From contig BJOX01000019.1 in the NCBI GenBank assembly GCA_009731375.1, forward strand, positions 1,463,541 to 1,527,540: 64,000 nt of DNA. The letters are read 5' to 3'. Within the stretch, counting starts at the first letter, position 1. The number at the start of each line of letters is the position of its first letter. The stretch is from Paulinella micropora (Eukaryota > Cercozoa > Imbricatea > Euglyphida). Below are positions 59,346 to 64,000 of the stretch, one piece after another. Position numbers and translations under genes: made by a program. The notes under the pieces were generated by a model, which was not told the origin of the DNA, made no database searches, and saw nothing but the letters and a program-made list of their open reading frames with translations.

Positions 59346-59516
59346 AAAATGTATTAGCGTGTGGTATCAGATGGGGAATTAAGATATACGAGTGACAACA
59401 TGGTCTCACTGCCGGATCAATTGCAATTATTAATTTGATAACGAGATTGAATTTTGTTTAAAGCTCTACAAGTTGCAAGTATTAATATTTTATTAAAACA
59501 GTTAGTAACAGAGAGA

Positions 59517-60030
59517 AAATGAGGGATATGAGGAACATAGAGAGAAAATGAGGGGTACGAGGGACATAGAGAAAATAAGGGGTATGAGGGACATAGAGAG
59601 AAATTGAGGGGTATGAGGGACATATAGAGAAATGAGGGGTATGAGGGACATAGAGAGAAAATGAGGGGTATGAGGGACATAGAGAGAAAATGAGGGGTAT
59701 GAAGGACATAGAGAGAAAATGAGGAGTATGAGGGACACAGAGAAAATGAGGGGTATGTGGGACATAGAGAGAAAATGAGGGGTATGAGGGACATAGAGAA
59801 AATGAGGGGTACGAGGAACATAGAGAAAATGAGGGGTATGAGGGACATAGAGAAAATGAGGGGTATGAGGGGGTATGAGAGGAGTATGAGAGGCGGGGTA
59901 TGACAGGGGTATGAGAGAGGCGGGGTATGACAGGGGTATGAGAGAGGCGGGGTATGAGGAACATAGAGAGAAAATGAGGGATATGAGGGACATAGAGAGA
60001 AAATGAGGGGTATGAGGGACATAGAGAGAA
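59517..60030. repeat. Minisatellite, unit about 28 bp
   Basis: Unit GAGGGGTATGAGGGACATAG plus agagaaaat repeated about 16 times with small indels, ending at a 382-base gap (60031-60412). Related ggggtatga pieces resume at 60444-60490. The long minus frames are translations of this repeat. Confidence 0.95.
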
Positions 60031-60412
60031 NNNNNNNNNNNNNNNNNNNNNNNNNNNNNNNNNNNNNNNNNNNNNNNNNNNNNNNNNNNNNNNNNNNNNN
60101 NNNNNNNNNNNNNNNNNNNNNNNNNNNNNNNNNNNNNNNNNNNNNNNNNNNNNNNNNNNNNNNNNNNNNNNNNNNNNNNNNNNNNNNNNNNNNNNNNNNN
60201 NNNNNNNNNNNNNNNNNNNNNNNNNNNNNNNNNNNNNNNNNNNNNNNNNNNNNNNNNNNNNNNNNNNNNNNNNNNNNNNNNNNNNNNNNNNNNNNNNNNN
60301 NNNNNNNNNNNNNNNNNNNNNNNNNNNNNNNNNNNNNNNNNNNNNNNNNNNNNNNNNNNNNNNNNNNNNNNNNNNNNNNNNNNNNNNNNNNNNNNNNNNN
60401 NNNNNNNNNNNN
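60031..60412. other. Assembly gap, 382 N
   Basis: Between the minisatellite and a (GA)n run. Confidence 1.
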
Positions 60413-60450
<38 letters not shown>

Positions 60451-60489
60451 AGGGGTATGGGGTAAAGGGGTATGAGGGGTATGACAGGG

Positions 60490-60509
60490 GTATTTATTAT
60501 TATCAGTAC

Positions 60510-60554
<45 letters not shown>

Positions 60555-60557
60555 TAC

Positions 60558-60646
<89 letters not shown>
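60490..60646. repeat. (TTA)n array
   Basis: Trinucleotide repeat leading straight into the tRNA-like head of the SINE. Confidence 0.95.
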
Positions 60647-60914
60647 GGACACCGTGATAGCCCAGTGGTCAAGTTCTACCATCTGGGCCCTGTCGCCAGT
60701 TCGATTCCCGTCGGTGCCACCAGTATTTTCATTGAACATACCGGTCTATTTCTGGACCAGTATTTTCATTGAACATACCGGCCCGTCTGGAAGTGTTGGA
60801 ACTGCCCTTGCGGGGGTGTCATTAGAGCTTATCGTCAATTCTTCGTACTCCCCTCACGGGTGAGACGATGGAGGCGCATGTGCAGAAATGCATCAGCCAT
60901 TGACAGAGAAGCAC
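60647..60914 (+). mobile_element. tRNA-derived SINE, copy 3 (complete)
   Basis: Plus strand. Head 60647-60722 is 76 bases ending in CCA, with box A-like TAGCCCAGTGGTCAAG and box B-like AGTTCGATTCCC. The body holds two copies of CCAGTATTTTCATTGAACAT. The 3' end gagaagcac runs into (TAT)n. Nearly identical to 45110-45377. The acceptor and T stems are imperfect, so it is a SINE promoter and not a working tRNA gene. Confidence 0.88.

Positions 60915-60996
<82 letters not shown>
60915..60996. repeat. (ATT)n tail
   Basis: Trinucleotide tail of the SINE. Confidence 0.95.
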
Positions 60997-60997
<1 letters not shown>

Positions 60998-61988
60998 TGG
61001 AGGGGTGCACAAGATGGCACTCCATGGGAAGAGGAGGTGGTTGGGCCTCTCCCCACGAAGGTGACCGCTTGGGGAGGGCGGTCACCGGGATATGCGCAAC
61101 TCTCAACTGGGCATTTACTCGGTAGGGGTTCGGCCAGGCAGGTTGTGGGGTTGTCTGTTGGATTGTTGGTTGGCTCGTTTTTCTTGGCTGTTGGTTTGGG
61201 TCTGGTTTCCTGGTTAGCCCATTTTCGCCGAATTTCCTGCCGAGTAAATGCCTGGGGGCTTCCAGTTCCGGTTTGGTGATCTTGTTGAGGTGAGCATTCG
61301 GAGGAAACAGTACCGAGATGGGTTGAAGATAGGATTCACATTGAGCCGAGATGGGGCTGAGTTGACCTGTTCCAACTCGGCTCCATTTCGGCTTCATGTT
61401 AATCCTATCTTCATCCTATCTGGGTTTTGTCTCCTCCCTATCTTCGCTTCTTCGGGGTTGCCTAACTGGAACACATGATGAGCGCACGTTGGAGAGGGGC
61501 TTCAGTCGGTCCCAATGCCTTGCCAGTGCCTTGCTGCGTTGCCGTGCCTTGCCCCATGCATTCACACCCTCCACCGTTGCATTTCTAACTGAGCAGCTTC
61601 GGCTGGGATTACTATACTTGTCTGTAAGACCCTATAGGTACCGCTAGGTTCGCGCCTTCTATACCCACGTGGGGGAAGGAGTTTCAGCGGCACGCCGTCC
61701 GATCTGGCTCCACTCGGGGACACCCGTACCTCATGATGTGTATTGTTAGGAGCAGCTGAAAGTCCATAAGGCATGAGAGTAGAGGCGTTGGCGATGCGAT
61801 GGAGAGTGTGTGTAGTGCGTGAGGCAGGTTCTGGCGACGCTGGGGGTGCTGGCGGGCGCCGAAGGGCACGAAGCGACGCGGCAGCGTCCAGTGACACCGG
61901 CGGAAATGCGTGTAGTGTGTGTTGCAGATACCGCCGATGCTATTTGCATGGACGGGCGCTTTCCTCGGCGTAAAGAGGCGCGGCGGTG
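60997..61988 (+). other. Region upstream of the LINE ORF, probable 5' untranslated part
   Basis: No convincing gene. Contains inverted pieces (ggtgaccgcttgg with cggtcaccggg; gcatttactcgg at 61110 against ccgagtaaatgc at 61239) and a roughly 100-bp imperfect duplication just before the ORF (gcgtgtagtgtgtg, gcggcggtga-like). An in-frame TAA at 61971 separates it from the ORF. Confidence 0.45.
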
Positions 61989-64000
61989 ATGGCCAGCGAC
62001 ATTGGCCGTCTACTACTCTCAATGGATTACAAATACGCGAAGCACGGAGCTACCACTGTGGCCCTTATGGGACAAGGTAGAATCGCCGAAGACCTGGACA
62101 ATCCCCGTGGGAATGCCTCTTCGACGGGCTCTGGCCCGATGTCCCAGGATGGGAGGATGAGGGCTCGCGTATATGACGGAATTCCTGAACCACGTGGAGA
62201 GGCTATCTTAGCTGCGCCTCATCCTTCCTCCCCAAACCTGGCACACGGGTCGGCGCTTCAACATAAGGCGAGCGGCGCTATATGGCAGATGGCACCGCCG
62301 CCTCGACGGTACCGGCGGGTAGATCGGTACGACAAGGACGGGCGTAATCTGATTGTCTGGGGGCTCTCAGAACGCGCCAATCTACAGGAGATCGCCTCCA
62401 AAATGAGCGGTCTTGGTCTGGTGGTCCCGGTAATGGAGTGGCAAGGCCAGCGAATGTCTCGTCACCTGGAGCTGGTCTACGAGGACGATGACAGCAGGCA
62501 GACGGCGTTGCAGCAACTCAAACATCTCAAATTCTTCGGCAGAGGGGTCAATGTGGCCCTTGGGCGCAGGTTCAGGGACAGGGAACGTGTCCGAAGGCTT
62601 ATTCGCATCCATCTGCGTGGGGAAGCGGCGGTCCGGAAGGAGGAAGCTGCGACGGGATATCGCGTCTTGCCTCTGCATGAAGAATGTGTCGATGATGTGC
62701 AGGTGGTGTCTTCGGAATTGGCTGCCGATGCACCTAAGTGTGTGTCTGAGTGTGCTGATGTGCATGTGGTGCCCCTGCATTCGGCGGCCAGTGCAGTGGG
62801 GGACCAACCTGCGCAAGCACCTGCAGAGGGGGGCAGCACGAGGGCGGAAGCCAAGCGCGGCCGTCGGGTCCGGAAACGAGCCAAGAAGCACCGCTCCAAG
62901 CAGTTCGATACCGGCTTCAAGCTACTCGTCGCGAGTCACAACTGGCAGGGTAAAACGGGATACGACAACGTAGGCACGGCGGAATGGGCATCATTCTACA
63001 AGCACGAGGGCTGGCTAGTCATCGGGGCTCAGGAGCACCGCATGGGCAAGAAGCAACTTTCCAAATGCAGCCTGGATGGATTCCGGATTTTTGGAAAACC
63101 TGCGGAGGTCAGCGAGAAAAATCGCTGCAAGGGTGGGGTTCTATTCGCGGTGGCTAACTTCCTTGGTCCGTATTGCAACCTGGTGTCAGCCCCCGTCGAC
63201 CACCGGCAGCAAGTGTGGCTGCGTATCGCCTCGGGTGTTACCGGCGCTCAGGATATCTATGTGGGCAACGGCTACTTTCCCCAGGAAACGCAGGAAGAAG
63301 AGTCGTCAGAGGCGTATGCGGCCTGGCAGGCAGCTATAGCTTTTTTTGGAGCCAAAGGTCTTGTGGTCACGGTGGCGGATGCCAACGCGAAGCTCGGGCC
63401 GGCATGCAGCCGAAAAGAGGAGGGCATCGTCGGTCAGCACGGGGAGGTCGATGATAAGGGAGCACCGGTACGTTCGGAGAACGGCAAGAGACTCGCGGCT
63501 GTCCTCGTCGCTACGGGCCTGCGAAATCTGAGCGGCTTCTCGTGCCCAGTGGAAGGGTCCTACTGGTGGTCCCGGCGTGAGCAGCGCGGCATGGGCACAG
63601 GCAAGCACCTCCTCGATTACATCTGCGCGTCGCCTGGCTTGGCATCTGGAGCAAAGTTCGGAGTATGCGAAGATGATCTTGATACGGACCACAAGGCAGT
63701 ATGGGCCGAACTGACGTGGAGCGGCCAGCGCCGGCCAAAGCGGGCTGCGAAACCTTACAGGTCCTTTCGTGTTGATAAGCTTATTGGTGCTGGTGTCTCG
63801 GGTAATGATCACGCTGCGAAGCAAGCGCTGGATTATCTACGCGACAAGTTCGATGACGTATTCCAGCATTGCCTACAGAAGCTTGGAGTGCATCAGCTGC
63901 CTGAGCTTGACCTATCGGGTGGTGCCGACAGCCAACGGGTGGTAGATGACGTCACCGAGCGAGTGGCGCAGTCCTTCCGAATGGCGGCGCACCGGGTCCT
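61989..64000 (+). CDS. LINE-like ORF with APE endonuclease, open at right edge
   Basis: First ATG after an in-frame TAA is at 61989; no stop occurs up to the window end (670 codons). Residues about 110-220 (RNLIVWGLSERANLQEIASK, RHLELVYEDDDSRQTALQQL) look like an RRM-type nucleic-acid-binding fold. Residues about 235-310 are a variable, basic linker (AKRGRRVRKRAKKHRSKQ). Residues about 315-580 are an apurinic-type endonuclease: FKLLVASHNWQGK, IGAQEHRMG with the catalytic Glu, IYVGNGYFPQ, VVTVADANAKLGP with the Asp-x-Asn pair, and DTDHKAVWAEL with the Asp-His pair. In non-LTR retrotransposons this nicks the target DNA before reverse transcription; the RT would lie right of the window. A host nuclease is less likely given the RRM-like start and the order of parts. 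Confidence 0.8.
   Translation, partial: MASDIGRLLLSMDYKYAKHGATTVALMGQGRIAEDLDNPRGNASSTGSGPMSQDGRMRARVYDGIPEPRGEAILAAPHPSSPNLAHGSALQHKASGAIWQMAPPPRRYRRVDRYDKDGRNLIVWGLSERANLQEIASKMSGLGLVVPVMEWQGQRMSRHLELVYEDDDSRQTALQQLKHLKFFGRGVNVALGRRFRDRERVRRLIRIHLRGEAAVRKEEAATGYRVLPLHEECVDDVQVVSSELAADAPKCVSECADVHVVPLHSAASAVGDQPAQAPAEGGSTRAEAKRGRRVRKRAKKHRSKQFDTGFKLLVASHNWQGKTGYDNVGTAEWASFYKHEGWLVIGAQEHRMGKKQLSKCSLDGFRIFGKPAEVSEKNRCKGGVLFAVANFLGPYCNLVSAPVDHRQQVWLRIASGVTGAQDIYVGNGYFPQETQEEESSEAYAAWQAAIAFFGAKGLVVTVADANAKLGPACSRKEEGIVGQHGEVDDKGAPVRSENGKRLAAVLVATGLRNLSGFSCPVEGSYWWSRREQRGMGTGKHLLDYICASPGLASGAKFGVCEDDLDTDHKAVWAELTWSGQRRPKRAAKPYRSFRVDKLIGAGVSGNDHAAKQALDYLRDKFDDVFQHCLQKLGVHQLPELDLSGGADSQRVVDDVTERVAQSFRMAAHRV

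Noticed and set aside
59417-60022. Minus-strand protein of SLIPLIFSLCPSYP repeats
   Set aside because: A direct translation of the 28-bp minisatellite, open in three frames.
60647-60722. Functional tRNA gene
   Set aside because: Length and boxes fit, but the acceptor and T stems pair poorly and the same head is part of a 270-bp repeated element, so it is a SINE head.

Overview
Eukaryotic draft-assembly DNA. GT-AG introns, a Dbl-family RhoGEF gene, LTR and LINE retrotransposons, a tRNA-derived SINE, palindromic MITEs and a Fanzor (eukaryotic TnpB) remnant all point to a eukaryote with very heavy repeat load. Twelve runs of N interrupt the window, all at homopolymer, dinucleotide or short-tandem tracts. 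Dbl GEFs occur in opisthokonts, amoebozoans and some other protists but not in land plants, so a protist, fungus-like or animal-lineage genome is likely. I cannot name the species. Nearly all long open frames in the first 26 kb (IYLS, MYVC and IHTY proteins) are translated tetranucleotide repeats and are not genes.

Region 1 (1-26.4 kb) is one exploded plus-strand gene. By eye I recover 23 small exons (2503-26360, 1635 coding bases, 544 codons plus stop). Their phases all agree, and they give a Ser/Pro-rich N-terminus, a short charged helix region, a complete DH (RhoGEF) domain, a PH domain and a short tail. The introns are almost pure (CTAT)n, (GTAT)n, (CATA)n, (GATA)n and (CTGT)n. Most exons are accompanied by partial copies of themselves. 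Copies upstream keep the acceptor and 5' part; copies downstream keep the 3' part and donor.

Region 2 (27.7-41.5 kb) is an old Ty3/gypsy-like LTR element with LTRs of about 345 and 369 bp. It has frameshifted gag-like frames and protease, reverse transcriptase and RNase H, but no recognisable integrase. It also carries an intact extra ORF of 610 codons with one membrane segment, and the remains of a further ORF.

Region 3 (42-57 kb) holds a minus-strand Cys-rich gene with a 58-bp intron, long simple repeats, three copies (two here, one at 60.6 kb) of a tRNA-derived SINE embedded in (TAA)n, a WD40 fragment beside a MITE, a Copia-type gag remnant, and unassigned ORFs around two arrays of a 19-bp palindromic repeat.

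Region 4 (57.3-64 kb) holds a Fanzor gene on the minus strand with two single-base frameshifts, a strong hairpin just past its stop codon and GGGGTATGA-type palindromic repeats upstream. It ends with a LINE-like ORF that starts at 61989 and runs open off the right edge, containing an APE-type endonuclease.
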